Shown one piece after another: positions 54,162 through 63,971 of a DNA stretch of 64,000 bases. The position numbers were made by a program, and so were the translations under genes. The stretch spans positions 62,001 through 126,000 of the forward strand of contig NZ_JAMZNK010000004.1 of NCBI RefSeq assembly GCF_027980145.1, written 5' to 3'. Every line of letters begins with the position of its first letter. Positions within the stretch are counted from its first letter, which is position 1. The notes below the pieces were generated by a model. That model was given only the letters and a program-made list of their open reading frames with translations, was not told the DNA's origin and made no database searches. The stretch is from Flavobacterium azizsancarii. GTDB lineage: Bacteria > Bacteroidota > Bacteroidia > Flavobacteriales > Flavobacteriaceae.

Positions 54162-55664
54162 TTATTTGTCCCAAAATATTTTGGTGCTTAATTTGTCGCC
54201 TCCAATTGAAGTAGAAGCAGCATTATAATTTGTAGCATTTAGTGTTTGCTCTCTTATAGGATATGCCATTCTTGATGGCACTTGTCCTTCGGCAGCGGGA
54301 TCTGCATTTGATGGAGCTACCAATACAGGGAAGTTTAATCTTCTGGTGGATGTCCATCCTTCGAAACCTCTATTGAATAAGGCATACCATGCTTGTTCTC
54401 CAACTTTTTGCTGCCAGGTTCCTGGTGCTGTAGCATATGCTACACTAGGTTGAAGTAAGTATGTGTCAATTTTTGCTGTCGCTACGCCCCAGTCCTCCAT
54501 AGATGCTCTGATTCCCGCTTCGTAATGTGAGGCAATAGATCCTACGGCAACGCCTCTTCCGGCAGCTTCTGCTAATAAAAATTCCACTTCGGCATAATCT
54601 AATATAGTTCCGCTGAAATCCGGAGCTTTAATTTTATCGCTCATGTGGGTGAATCTCGCGTAAATGTTTTTTGCTCCAACCGGCGCGCCAAGATATCCTG
54701 TAACTATTGTTGTCGCTCCGGTTACTGGGTCAACAGCTCTGTAAGTTGGAAAAAAATAAGCTTCTTTTCGTGGGTCGTTTAAGGCTACTAATGCGTCAAC
54801 AATTGGTTTTGTGGCAACGAAATCATTTCGACCTGAGAATACCATATCTACATAAAGAGGGTTGGTATTTGGTAGGTTTAGCATGTATGGTAGTTTGGCA
54901 TTGTCACTATTAGATGTAAATCCTCCTGCTGCACCAGATATAATTGCGGCGTCAGCGATTGCGCTTTCTAAACCAGATGCTTTTAAATTTACGCCTAATT
55001 TAAGTTTAATGCTATTGGCGAATTTAACCCAGGCGTTTAAGTCGTCTTTATATATAACTTCTGCGGTTCCAAATCCAGGATATGAAGTGTCGATTCCTGC
55101 AATATCTGCATTTAAACGAACAATTAGATCTTTATAGATGTCAATCGCTTTGTCGTATTTTGGAAGATAATTCGCTGATCCTTTTAGAGCATCACTATAA
55201 GGAACATCTCCGTAGGTGTCAACTAATATCTGATAGGTATAAACTGTTAAGATGTCAATTAGTATTAATTGGTTTTTCTTAGTGATAGTTTTTTGGGTGA
55301 ATTCTACATCAGTAGGTGATATTACTTCTTTCTCAATAAATTTCTTGGCATCCGTTAAACTGGCTAATGGTCCTGCGTAAAGTCTGTCCCAATGATTGTC
55401 TGAAATTTTACGGGATACCCATTGATAGAAAGATTCGTCAGGATAAGTTGTCTCAGTCCATTGCTGATTTACCAGTCTGAATATGTTTTTGTTTACGTCC
55501 GTATTAATGAGTTGTTCCGTAAGGTCTTTTTCAGCATTAGTAAATAATGTGCTTGCAGGAACTACAGAGGGGTTTTTTTCGTCGACGTTTAAATCTGTTA
55601 GGCTATTATCGTCACAAGAAACTGTGAGGATGAAGATTCCTAAAACGTATATTAATTTTTTCAT
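54162..55664 (-). CDS. SusD/RagB-family outer-membrane lipoprotein, SusD-like_2 type (pair 3)
   Basis: A 500-residue lipoprotein with lipobox ending at Cys17 (GIFILTVSC), followed by DDNSLTDLN. The family hallmark is YGDVPYSDA near 154-162, with YKDLIVRLNADIAGID near 178-193. The C-terminal part reads WYALFNRGFEGWTSTRRLNFP near 429-449, as in SusD-like_2 proteins. It resembles SusD 1 more than SusD 2. It follows susC 3 by 11 bases. Ligand unknown. Confidence 0.93.
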   Translation of the reverse strand: MKKLIYVLGIFILTVSCDDNSLTDLNVDEKNPSVVPASTLFTNAEKDLTEQLINTDVNKNIFRLVNQQWTETTYPDESFYQWVSRKISDNHWDRLYAGPLASLTDAKKFIEKEVISPTDVEFTQKTITKKNQLILIDILTVYTYQILVDTYGDVPYSDALKGSANYLPKYDKAIDIYKDLIVRLNADIAGIDTSYPGFGTAEVIYKDDLNAWVKFANSIKLKLGVNLKASGLESAIADAAIISGAAGGFTSNSDNAKLPYMLNLPNTNPLYVDMVFSGRNDFVATKPIVDALVALNDPRKEAYFFPTYRAVDPVTGATTIVTGYLGAPVGAKNIYARFTHMSDKIKAPDFSGTILDYAEVEFLLAEAAGRGVAVGSIASHYEAGIRASMEDWGVATAKIDTYLLQPSVAYATAPGTWQQKVGEQAWYALFNRGFEGWTSTRRLNFPVLVAPSNADPAAEGQVPSRMAYPIREQTLNATNYNAASTSIGGDKLSTKIFWDK

Positions 55665-55675
55665 TTTCTTTTGTA

Positions 55676-58600
55676 TTAAAATTTGAAAGTTAAGTTAAAT
55701 CCAATATCTCTTGTGGTTGGAAGAGATCCTACAGAATAACCTCTTGAGCTGTTTCCTGAAGATAATCCACTTTCAGGATCTGCGTAAGGGAGGTTTTTAC
55801 TGATTATCCATAGATTGGAACCTAAGATACTTAGTGAAGCTGCATTGATGAATGTATTTTCGAACATGCTTTTAGGGAAATTATATGTTATGGAAACTTC
55901 TCTTAATTTTACAAAAGAGGCATCATAAACAAAAGCTTTGTTAGGGGCAGCTTTGTATCCAAAACTGTTTTCAGTATTTCCTCCTCCTGTTTTTACAGTA
56001 TTTGGGGTTCCGTCTGGAGCAACTCCAGTGTTTAAGACTCCATTCTCTCTAATATCGCCTACTGCTGTCTCTTTGTATAATCCTGTAGAAAGTCCGTAAT
56101 ACATATCTAATGAGAAAATATCTCCTCCTTTTTGAGTGTCAATTAAAAATCCTAAAGAGATGTTTTTGTAATTGAATTTATTTCTAAGTCCACCAATCCA
56201 ATCCGGAGTAACATTTCCGATTGTGTTAGTTGCAGAAGTAGTTATCATATACTTCCCGGTAGCCTGGTCGATTGTTGGCTGGCCATTTGTGTAAACGTAA
56301 TCTGTTCCTTTAAGCGCTCCGTATGCCTCACCAGGTGCTGCATTTACAGTTACTCCTCCTTGGAATGAGCCTAATTGAAGGTTGTCTAGTCCATTTGGTA
56401 AAGAGATAACTTTACTTTTATTATTTGACCAGTTTACGATAATTTCCCAGCTGAAGTCTTTTGTTTTTATTGGTGTTCCGTATAATTGAATCTCTAGACC
56501 TCTGTTTTCGATATCTCCACCATTTACAACTCCATTAGTGTATCCGGATGCGGAAGAAACTGCGGCCGAAACAATTTGGTCAACGGAGTTTGTTTTATAG
56601 TAAGTAACATCAAACCCTAAGCGTCTGTCAAGTAAACTTGCTTCCAGACCTACTTCGAATGATTTAGTTCTTTCTGGTTTAAGGTCTGGATTTTTGTTGA
56701 TACTGCGGAATGGGTTAAGTAATGCATTCGTGTATAAAGGTTGTCCTTGAAAGTTTGAAGCTCTTGTGTAAGTATTGTTGAGTTGTAAGGCATCAGCGTC
56801 ATTTCCAACTTCAGCGTAATTGATTCTGAATTTTCCTAAATTTAACCAACTGGCTTTAACTAGGTTTGAGAATAAGAAAGATCCTGAAACCGCTGGATAA
56901 ACGTAAGAGTTATTGTCTGATGGTAATGTCGATGAAACGTCTCTTCTAACAGAGGCATCTAGAAAATAAGTGTCTAGGTAGCCAATTGATCCCTGAGCAT
57001 ATAAACCGTTAACGCCGGAAGATATTTTGGCTTCTTTAGGAAAAGGTAAATCTAAACGAGAGTTTGATAATGCATATATTCCAGGAACTACTAAACCACC
57101 TACTGTAGAGGATAGAACATTGTCCCTGTCATTTCTTCTTATGTTCATACCAACGACTCCGTTTAAGCTGATGTCATCTCCAAATTTTTTGTTGAAATTC
57201 AACATTACATCATAGTTGATTTCTTGAAAGTTGATGTCATTTCTTTGGTAGCCTGATGCTTCGTTTACTGGTGAAAGACCAAATCCGGTTGCAACAGATC
57301 CTATTGCTCTTCGTTCTTCCTGAAGTTGTTTGTAAGTATCTAGAGAGACTCTTCCTAAGGCGCTTAACCAAGGAGTGATTTCATAGTTTAAGGAGGCGTA
57401 GCTAAATAGACGTGTTCTGTCATCTGAGGAATAATTTTGATAACGTGTAAAGTATGGATTGTCCCAATATGCTGGTACAAGGCCTTCGGGGGTTGTTGGG
57501 TCAGCCCAGTTCCATGTTATGTTTTGACCGCCCGAAGCGAAATAAACGTCTTTCTGGGCTTGGACGTCAGTATTGGTTTGCCACCATTGTCTAAAATTAC
57601 CAAGTACATTGTCGTTATATCCGGTAGAGTTTCGTCCTATTGTGCTTTGTAGAGTAACGGAAGCATACGCGTTTGCTGTTAATTTGTCATTTACTTTTTG
57701 GCTAAATCTTGCGCTTATCTGATTTTTCTTCAATTGGCTATTTGGTAAAATACCAGTTTGATCTGTATTTACATACGTCATGGAAAGACTAGATCTGTCT
57801 GTAGATTTTTCTAAAGAGATGCTGTTGATAAATGTATTGGCGTGATTAAAGAATGTAATTGGGCCATTTTTAGCCGCTGTCCAAGGCGTTGCTTTGTTGA
57901 AATTTGGAGAATAGGGAGTAAAAGCGTCCCATTGGTAAACTAATTGGTTGTCAAATATATCTCCATTTGATGCGTCATTTGAGGTATCTACAGTATCAGG
58001 TGTTCCGGTTCCTAAAAATGAAGATCCAAATCCATATCCTGAACCGTATCGATTTTGATATTCTGGAAAAGTTGATTTATCGACAGTTCCATTAGTGTAG
58101 CCACTTGAGAAAGAAAATCCTATTTTATTATCTGATTTACCCTTTTTTGTAGTTACCATTACAACACCATTTGCTGCTCTAGATCCGTATAATGCGGTTG
58201 CAGCTGCCCCCTTTAAGATGTTGATGCTTTCAATATCTTCTTGGTTGATATCTGATGCATTGTTACCATAATCGTAACCGCCGCGCCCAACTTGTTGAGA
58301 AGAGGTGTTTGAGTTTGAATTGTCTATTGGTACCCCGTCAATTACCCATAGCGCCTGATTGTTTCCTGTAAGAGATTTGCTTCCTCTGATTACAACATTT
58401 GTAGATCCTCCAAAATTGGTATTTCTTGAAACTTCGACCCCCGCAGCTTTACCAGATAATAGATTAGCAACGTTTGTGTTTCCGGCACCACCGTTTAAAT
58501 CTTTACCTGCGATTTGTTGTGAAGCATATCCGAGAGATTTTTTTTCTCTTTTGATACCCATTGCAGTTGTTACCACAACGCCTTCGAGTTGTTGTGCATC

Positions 58601-58888
58601 TCCTGATAATTTAGTATTGACTTGAGAGGAGCTCGCGGCGCTTTCTTGGGTTCTCATTCCAATGTAGCTAAAAACTAAAATTTGACTAGGTGCTGCTTTA
58701 ATGGAGTATTTACCATCAAAATCGGTTTGAGTTCCAGTTTTTGTCCCCTTAATTAATACACTTACGCCTGGTAGTGGCAGACCTGCATCATCGGTAACTG
58801 TACCCGAAACGACTCTTTCCTGCGCAAAGGTTAGTTGCGCGAATAGTACTATTAACAGTACTAAAAATCCATTGAACTTTGGTTTCAT
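55676..58888 (-). CDS. SusC/RagA-family TonB-dependent transporter (pair 3)
   Basis: A 1070-residue transporter. Signal peptide KPKFNGFLVLLIVLFAQLTFAQ, carboxypeptidase-regulatory-like domain (SGTVTDDAGLPLPGVSVLIK), TonB box-like VVVTTAMGIKRE near 104-115, plug (LSGKAAGVEVSRNTNFGGS; WVIDGVPIDNSNSN; INILKGAAATALYGSRAANGVVMVTTKK) and a barrel ending FNLTFKF. As in the other two pairs, the first 80 residues are the conserved part. It is the promoter-proximal gene of the third pair. Confidence 0.95.
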   Translation of the reverse strand: MKPKFNGFLVLLIVLFAQLTFAQERVVSGTVTDDAGLPLPGVSVLIKGTKTGTQTDFDGKYSIKAAPSQILVFSYIGMRTQESAASSSQVNTKLSGDAQQLEGVVVTTAMGIKREKKSLGYASQQIAGKDLNGGAGNTNVANLLSGKAAGVEVSRNTNFGGSTNVVIRGSKSLTGNNQALWVIDGVPIDNSNSNTSSQQVGRGGYDYGNNASDINQEDIESINILKGAAATALYGSRAANGVVMVTTKKGKSDNKIGFSFSSGYTNGTVDKSTFPEYQNRYGSGYGFGSSFLGTGTPDTVDTSNDASNGDIFDNQLVYQWDAFTPYSPNFNKATPWTAAKNGPITFFNHANTFINSISLEKSTDRSSLSMTYVNTDQTGILPNSQLKKNQISARFSQKVNDKLTANAYASVTLQSTIGRNSTGYNDNVLGNFRQWWQTNTDVQAQKDVYFASGGQNITWNWADPTTPEGLVPAYWDNPYFTRYQNYSSDDRTRLFSYASLNYEITPWLSALGRVSLDTYKQLQEERRAIGSVATGFGLSPVNEASGYQRNDINFQEINYDVMLNFNKKFGDDISLNGVVGMNIRRNDRDNVLSSTVGGLVVPGIYALSNSRLDLPFPKEAKISSGVNGLYAQGSIGYLDTYFLDASVRRDVSSTLPSDNNSYVYPAVSGSFLFSNLVKASWLNLGKFRINYAEVGNDADALQLNNTYTRASNFQGQPLYTNALLNPFRSINKNPDLKPERTKSFEVGLEASLLDRRLGFDVTYYKTNSVDQIVSAAVSSASGYTNGVVNGGDIENRGLEIQLYGTPIKTKDFSWEIIVNWSNNKSKVISLPNGLDNLQLGSFQGGVTVNAAPGEAYGALKGTDYVYTNGQPTIDQATGKYMITTSATNTIGNVTPDWIGGLRNKFNYKNISLGFLIDTQKGGDIFSLDMYYGLSTGLYKETAVGDIRENGVLNTGVAPDGTPNTVKTGGGNTENSFGYKAAPNKAFVYDASFVKLREVSITYNFPKSMFENTFINAASLSILGSNLWIISKNLPYADPESGLSSGNSSRGYSVGSLPTTRDIGFNLTFKF

Positions 58889-60087
58889 TTTCTCAATTAT
58901 TTTGAATTAGTATTACAATATTCATAATAATAAGTTAATAAACCTAGGGTTGTGTTAATGAATTTTGATGAATAGTTAAAATTTAACATTTTAACATAAA
59001 TTTAAAAAACTGTTATAAAAATCTATTTTCTCTTTGTTTATGCGCCCTGTTGGGGGTGATTATTCTAAAAAAACTACTTTTATTAAGTGGTTTTAATCTT
59101 TCATTTTTTGCGAGTTAAATTTTTTATTTTTTATTATTATTGTTCGAATTGGTTTATTATTTGGTTAGTTTTATAAACAGGTATTTCAGTGGGGATCTTT
59201 TTTTTATGTTGATTTTTTGACATATTAAAATCATTTGCGCTATAAGAGGAATTTGTTAATATGGTATTTGAATGCTTGTGTTCGTATTTTTTTATTGTGG
59301 CTTTTTTTTTGGGGAATTCTAATATGATTTATTGAGAAAATGTTTTTTTTAATAGTTTTTTTGCGATTACTTGATTCAAAGTTTTATTCGTCCGTTTTTT
59401 TTGTGGTGATGGTTTGAAGTTTTCTTGTGCATCATTCTTTTCATTGAGTTAATTTGACTTAGAATAATTGAATTTATGTCGCCTTTTTTTTTCGAATTTA
59501 AAATGTAAGGCAGTTTAAAATACTATATTCTTTCTTTTTGTATTGTCAAATTATGTTTTATTTAGAGCGAGTATTATTGTTTGAATTTGTGATGCTTCGA
59601 TTTAAAGTACTATTGTATCACGGAAAAAGGTGTGATTGTAATTTGTTTTTATTTCAGGCAGATAGTAAAGAAAGGATTATTTTCTACCTATATATGTATA
59701 CCTCTTTTTATGTTCTTTTTTTTTGTTTGGAGTAGCGGGTATTTTTTTTTTTTTTTTTTTTTTTAAAATTTCTAAGTTTTTGATTTAAAAGTTAAGTTGT
59801 TTGTCTTTGAGAAGTTCGTTTTCTTGTTTTTTTTTTTTTTTTTATAACAATTTGTTGGTTTGGCAAATTATCGCGTTGTATAGGTGTAATTGTTTGATTA
59901 TTGATTTTATTTGAATGTTGTTTTGAATAGATGTGCTTTAGGTATGAGGAAGTGACTGGGTTAAAATGAATTGATACAAAATTGTTTTAAAACTAATCGT
60001 TTGCCTTTTAAAGTGTTGGAAATGTTAATTGTTTGTTTGTAAAATGATAAGCTTAAATAATGTTATTGAAAATTAATGAATTAACGT
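58889..60087. other. Long T-rich non-coding region between susC 3 and rpsL
   Basis: About 1.2 kb with no credible gene. It has T homopolymers of 23 (59742-59764) and 17 (59827-59843) bases and many shorter runs on the plus strand. A minus-strand terminator-like hairpin without a gene is at 59066-59094. The short open frame at 59538-59735 is not supported. No repeats, IS ends or RNA genes were recognised. Confidence 0.55.
59066..59094 (-). terminator. Orphan minus-strand terminator
   Basis: A 10-bp stem (59070-59079 with 59085-59094, one wobble) followed by eight T residues on the minus strand. No minus-strand coding sequence lies to its right before rpsL, so it is either the end of an unrecognised small RNA or a remnant of a lost gene. 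Confidence 0.5.
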
Positions 60088-60117
60088 TTGTATAGTGAAA
60101 ATTATTTTATACATTTG
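60088..60117 (+). promoter_or_regulatory. Promoter of the rpsL ribosomal operon
   Basis: TTG at 60088-60090, exactly 19 bases, then TACATTTG at 60110-60117: a full Bacteroidota consensus. The leader is about 50 bases with a small CCCG/CGGG hairpin at about 60122-60136, possibly regulatory. Confidence 0.85.
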
Positions 60118-60171
60118 CAACCCCGTAAAAAGCGGGAATTTAATATACATAATAAATTTTTAGTATTAATT

Positions 60172-60555
60172 ATGCCAACAATTCAACAATTAGTAAGAAC
60201 AGGAAGAACTCAGATAACTAAGAAGAGTAAATCGGTTGCTTTAGATTCTTGTCCTCAAAGAAGAGGGGTTTGTACGCGTGTTTACACTACTACACCAAAA
60301 AAACCAAACTCTGCAATGCGTAAAGTTGCGCGTGTACGTTTGACAAATGGTAATGAGGTGAATGCTTACATCCCTGGAGAAGGACACAATCTACAAGAGC
60401 ACTCGATAGTATTAGTTAGAGGTGGAAGGGTAAAAGATTTACCAGGTGTTAGATATCATATCGTTCGTGGAGCGCTTGACACGTCAGGAGTTGCAGGAAG
60501 AACGCAAAGAAGATCTAAGTACGGTGCTAAACGCCCAAAAGAAGCAAAAAAGTAA
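60172..60555 (+). CDS. rpsL: 30S ribosomal protein S12
   Basis: A 127-residue S12 at the decoding centre of the 30S subunit. Begins [11 protein letters not shown], and contains the conserved [18 protein letters not shown] and [16 protein letters not shown] loops. The Lys in the KKPNSA loop, whose change gives streptomycin resistance in other bacteria, is unchanged. The frame is open from 60088, but this extension runs over the promoter, so the ATG at 60172 is the start. First gene of rpsL-rpsG-fusA-rpsJ. Confidence 0.98.
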
Positions 60556-60559
60556 TTTA

Positions 60560-60660
60560 AAACGTTAAGAGTTGGAGGTTAGGAGTTAAGGGTTGGAAAT
60601 TTAAAGCGTAAGCTGAAAAAAGATAACACATAACATTTAACGGATAACCTATAACTTTTT
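60560..60660. repeat. Short intergenic repeat between rpsL and rpsG
   Basis: Two degenerate repeat motifs: GTTAAGAGTT-, GGTTAGGAGTTAAGGG- and GTTGGA-type copies at about 60563-60597, then ATAACA-type copies (AACACATAAC, AACGGATAACC, ATAAC) at about 60622-60656. It resembles in style the repeats near purE, purK and the CNNM/CBS gene, but the motif is different. Confidence 0.4.
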
Positions 60661-60674
60661 ATTAAAAAAAAGAC

Positions 60675-61151
60675 ATGAGAAAAAGAGCGGCAAAGAAAAG
60701 ACCACTTTTACCAGATCCAAGGTTTAATGATCAATTGGTAACACGTTTTGTGAACAACTTAATGTGGGATGGTAAGAAGTCTACAGCTTTCAAAGTATTT
60801 TATGATGCAATTGACATCATTGAGTCTAAAAAGCAAGATTCAGAGAAATCTTCATTAGAAATTTGGAAAGATGCTTTAACAAACGTTATGCCTCACGTAG
60901 AAGTACGTAGTCGTAGAGTTGGTGGAGCTACATTTCAAATTCCAATGCAAATTAGACCAGACAGAAAAATTTCTATGGCAATGAAGTGGTTGATACTTTA
61001 TTCTAGAAGAAGAAATGAAAAATCTATGGCACAACGTTTAGCGTCAGAATGTTTAGCTGCTGCTAAAGAAGAAGGTGCTGCGGTTAAGAAAAGAATGGAT
61101 ACTCACAAGATGGCAGAGGCTAATAAAGCTTTCTCTCACTTTAGATTTTAA
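60675..61151 (+). CDS. rpsG: 30S ribosomal protein S7
   Basis: A 158-residue S7, which nucleates the 30S head and binds the 3' domain of 16S rRNA. Begins RKRAAKKRPLLPDPRF and has the conserved SRRVGGATFQIPMQI (about 78-93) and RRNEKSMAQRLASECLAAAKEEGAAVKKR segments. Length is typical. It follows rpsL by 119 bases that hold a repeat, and fusA follows by 10 bases. Confidence 0.98.
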   Translation: MRKRAAKKRPLLPDPRFNDQLVTRFVNNLMWDGKKSTAFKVFYDAIDIIESKKQDSEKSSLEIWKDALTNVMPHVEVRSRRVGGATFQIPMQIRPDRKISMAMKWLILYSRRRNEKSMAQRLASECLAAAKEEGAAVKKRMDTHKMAEANKAFSHFRF

Positions 61152-61161
61152 TTCGTAAGAA

Positions 61162-63318
61162 ATGGCTAGAGATTTAAAATATACAAGAAATATTGGAATT
61201 GCTGCTCATATTGATGCTGGTAAAACAACAACAACAGAGCGTATTCTTTTTTATACTGGTAAAACTCATAAAATTGGAGAGGTGCATAATGGTGCTTCTA
61301 CAATGGACTGGATGGAGCAGGAAGCGGAAAGAGGTATTACAATTACTTCTGCAGCGACTACTTGTGAGTGGAATTTTCCAACTCAGCAAGGTAAAATTTT
61401 GCCAGAGACATTGCCTTATCACTTTAATATTATTGATACTCCTGGACACGTTGATTTTACTGTAGAGGTAAATCGTTCTTTGCGTGTACTTGATGGATTG
61501 GTTTTCTTGTTTAGTGCGGTTGATGGTGTTGAGCCTCAGTCTGAAACTAACTGGAGACTTGCTGATCAATATAGAGTTCCTCGTATGGGATTCGTTAATA
61601 AAATGGACAGACAAGGTTCTAACTTTTTGAACGTATGTCAGCAAGTTAGAGATATGTTGAAATCTAATGCAGTTGCAATTACTTTGCCAATTGGTGAAGA
61701 AAATGATTTCAAAGGTGTAGTTGATTTAGTGAAAAATCAAGCTATTATATGGCATGATGAAACTTTAGGGGCTACTTTTGATATTGTGGCTATTCCTGAG
61801 GATATGCTTGCAGAGGTAAAAGAATATAGATCTATCCTTATTGAGGCGGTTGCTGATTATGATGAGAATCTTTTGGAGAAATTCATGGAAGATGAAAATT
61901 CTATTACAGAAGAGGAAATAAATAAAGCTTTAAGAGCTGCTACTATAGATATGGCAATTATTCCAATGCTTGCTGGTTCTTCTTTCAAAAACAAAGGGGT
62001 TCAGTTTATGTTGGATGCTGTATGTAAGTATTTGCCATCTCCAATGGATAAAGAAGGTATCGAAGGAATTCATCCTGATGATGCTGAGTTATTAGAGGAG
62101 GATCAAACTAAAATCTTGCGTAAGCCAGATGTAAAAGAGCCGTTCGCTGCTTTGGCATTTAAAATTGCTACTGATCCATTCGTGGGGCGTTTAGCTTTCT
62201 TCCGTGCTTACTCTGGTCGTTTAGATGCGGGTTCTTATGTTCTGAATACTCGTTCAGGAAATAAAGAAAGAATTTCTCGTATCTACCAAATGCACGCAAA
62301 CAAACAAAATCCAATCGATTTTATTGAGGCTGGAGATATTGGAGCTGCTGTTGGATTTAAAGATATTAAAACTGGGGATACATTGTGTGATGAAAAACAC
62401 CCAATCATTCTTGAGTCTATGAAATTCCCTGCACCGGTAATTGGTATTGCAATTGAGCCTAAAACTAAAGCTGACGTGGATAAAATGGGTATGGCTTTGG
62501 CTAAATTAGCTGAAGAAGATCCTACGTTTACAGTTAGAACAGATGAGGCTTCAGGGCAAACGATTATCTCTGGTATGGGTGAGCTTCACTTAGATATCTT
62601 GGTAGATCGTATGAAACGTGAATTTAAAGTTGAAGTGAACCAAGGTGAGCCTCAAGTTGAATATAAAGAAGCGTTTACTAGAAGTGCAACACATAGAGAA
62701 ACTTATAAGAAACAATCAGGAGGTCGTGGTAAATTCGGTGATATCGTATTTACACTTGAGCCAGCTGACGAAGTTGATGGTAAAGTGCCTGTAGGATTGC
62801 AGTTTGTTAATGCTGTAAAAGGTGGTAACGTTCCTAAGGAATATATTCCATCTGTAGAAAAAGGTTTCCGTGAAGCTATGAAAACTGGTCCTTTAGCAGG
62901 ATACCAGGTAGATAGTTTGAAAGTAACTTTAACTGACGGATCTTTCCACCCTGTCGATTCTGATGCTCTTTCTTTTGAATTAGCTGCAAGAATGGGGTAT
63001 AGAGAAGTTGCTAAAGCTGCTGGAGCGGTAATTCTTGAGCCTATCATGAAAATGGAGGTTATTACTCCTGAAGAAAACATGGGGGATATCGTAGGTGATA
63101 TCAACCGTCGTAGAGGTCAGGTTAATGACATGGGTGATAGAAATGGTGCTAAAACTATTAAAGCTGATGTGCCATTATCAGAAATGTTTGGATATGTAAC
63201 AACATTAAGAACATTATCTTCTGGTAGAGCTACTTCAACAATGGAGTTTTCTCACTATGCAGAAACACCTTCTAATATTTCAGAAGCTGTAATTAAAAAA
63301 GCAAAAGGTAACGCTTAA
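61162..63318 (+). CDS. fusA: Elongation factor G
   Basis: A 718-residue translational GTPase that drives translocation of tRNA and mRNA. G1 IDAGKTT near residues 18-24, switch [12 protein letters not shown] near 53-63, G3 DTPGH near 93-97 and G4 NKMD near 147-150. The EF-G domains III to V follow ([14 protein letters not shown] near 471-484 in domain [14 protein letters not shown] near 521-531; LDPIMK-like LEPIMKMEV near 624-632). Length and organisation are normal, and the gene lies between rpsG and rpsJ. No duplicate is present in this window. Confidence 0.98.
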   Translation: MARDLKYTRNIGIAAHIDAGKTTTTERILFYTGKTHKIGEVHNGASTMDWMEQEAERGITITSAATTCEWNFPTQQGKILPETLPYHFNIIDTPGHVDFTVEVNRSLRVLDGLVFLFSAVDGVEPQSETNWRLADQYRVPRMGFVNKMDRQGSNFLNVCQQVRDMLKSNAVAITLPIGEENDFKGVVDLVKNQAIIWHDETLGATFDIVAIPEDMLAEVKEYRSILIEAVADYDENLLEKFMEDENSITEEEINKALRAATIDMAIIPMLAGSSFKNKGVQFMLDAVCKYLPSPMDKEGIEGIHPDDAELLEEDQTKILRKPDVKEPFAALAFKIATDPFVGRLAFFRAYSGRLDAGSYVLNTRSGNKERISRIYQMHANKQNPIDFIEAGDIGAAVGFKDIKTGDTLCDEKHPIILESMKFPAPVIGIAIEPKTKADVDKMGMALAKLAEEDPTFTVRTDEASGQTIISGMGELHLDILVDRMKREFKVEVNQGEPQVEYKEAFTRSATHRETYKKQSGGRGKFGDIVFTLEPADEVDGKVPVGLQFVNAVKGGNVPKEYIPSVEKGFREAMKTGPLAGYQVDSLKVTLTDGSFHPVDSDALSFELAARMGYREVAKAAGAVILEPIMKMEVITPEENMGDIVGDINRRRGQVNDMGDRNGAKTIKADVPLSEMFGYVTTLRTLSSGRATSTMEFSHYAETPSNISEAVIKKAKGNA

Positions 63319-63329
63319 TTCTTAAGAAA

Positions 63330-63635
63330 ATGAGTCAAAAAATCAGAATAAAACTAAAATCTTACGATCACATGTTGGTAGATAAGTCTGCTGAAAAGAT
63401 CGTAAAAACAGTAAAAACTACTGGAGCAGTTGTAACAGGTCCAATTCCGTTACCAACTCACAAAAAACTTTTCACTGTGTTGCGTTCTCCGCACGTTAAT
63501 AAAAAAGCGAGAGAGCAATTTGAAGTAATGTCATACAAGAGATTGATTGATATTTATTCATCTTCATCTAAAACTATTGACGCTTTAATGAAACTTGAAT
63601 TGCCAAGTGGGGTTGAAGTAGAAATAAAAGTATAA
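63330..63635 (+). CDS. rpsJ: 30S ribosomal protein S10
   Basis: A 101-residue S10 of the 30S head. Contains [21 protein letters not shown] and the loop [32 protein letters not shown] typical of S10. It follows fusA by 11 bases and closes the cluster here: a terminator follows and the next genes of the S10 operon would start after a new promoter at 63941-63971. Confidence 0.98.
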
Positions 63636-63659
63636 TTTTTTTATTATATTTATATATAT

Positions 63660-63687
63660 AAAGCGAGGCATTTTTGTCTCGCTTTTT
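63660..63687 (+). terminator. Terminator of the rpsL operon
   Basis: An 8-bp stem (63660-63667 with 63678-63685) followed by a T-run, 25 bases after the rpsJ stop. Confidence 0.8.
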
Positions 63688-63940
63688 TTGTGGTTAAAAG
63701 TTTTTGGTTTTTAATTTTTTTTGAAGATGTTTAATGTTATGATTGTTTTTTGATTTGAGTAAATGGTCTCTTGTTTAGGTTGTTATGTAAATTTTTCTTT
63801 AATTGAATTAAGTAAATGTTAAGGTGTTTGTTGTTGCGGGTTAAAATGATGCAATTGGTTTTTTTGAAGAAATGTGTTGTTGGTGGTGGTGATATTAATG
63901 CTTTGATTTTGATAATGAGCTATTTAATTTTTCTAACTGT
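63688..63940. other. Gap after rpsJ
   Basis: AT-rich, T-biased non-coding DNA with no recognised gene. It separates the rpsJ terminator from the promoter near the right end. Confidence 0.5.
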
Positions 63941-63971
63941 TTGGTATATTCAATTTTAATGTATACTTTTG
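63941..63971 (+). promoter_or_regulatory. Promoter of the next operon beyond the right edge
   Basis: TTG at 63941-63943, a 20-base spacer and TACTTTTG at 63964-63971 match the Bacteroidota consensus. The gene it serves (likely the rest of the S10 ribosomal operon, such as rplC) lies outside the window. Confidence 0.7.

Noticed and set aside
41903..58888. Invertible susC shufflon
   Set aside because: All three susC genes have the same orientation, no inverted recombination sites or recombinase were seen, and the 5' similarity is partial rather than identical.
59538..59735. 65-codon open frame in the gap before rpsL
   Set aside because: It begins with TTG, has low-complexity hydrophobic content, no promoter and no resemblance to known proteins; it lies in T-rich DNA where such frames arise by chance.
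60088..60171. 28-residue N-terminal extension of S12
   Set aside because: It runs over the promoter, and S12 is known to start PTIQQL after Met.
62703..63104. 133-codon minus-strand frame within fusA
   Set aside because: fusA is a highly conserved gene on the plus strand; the antisense frame is a codon-bias shadow.
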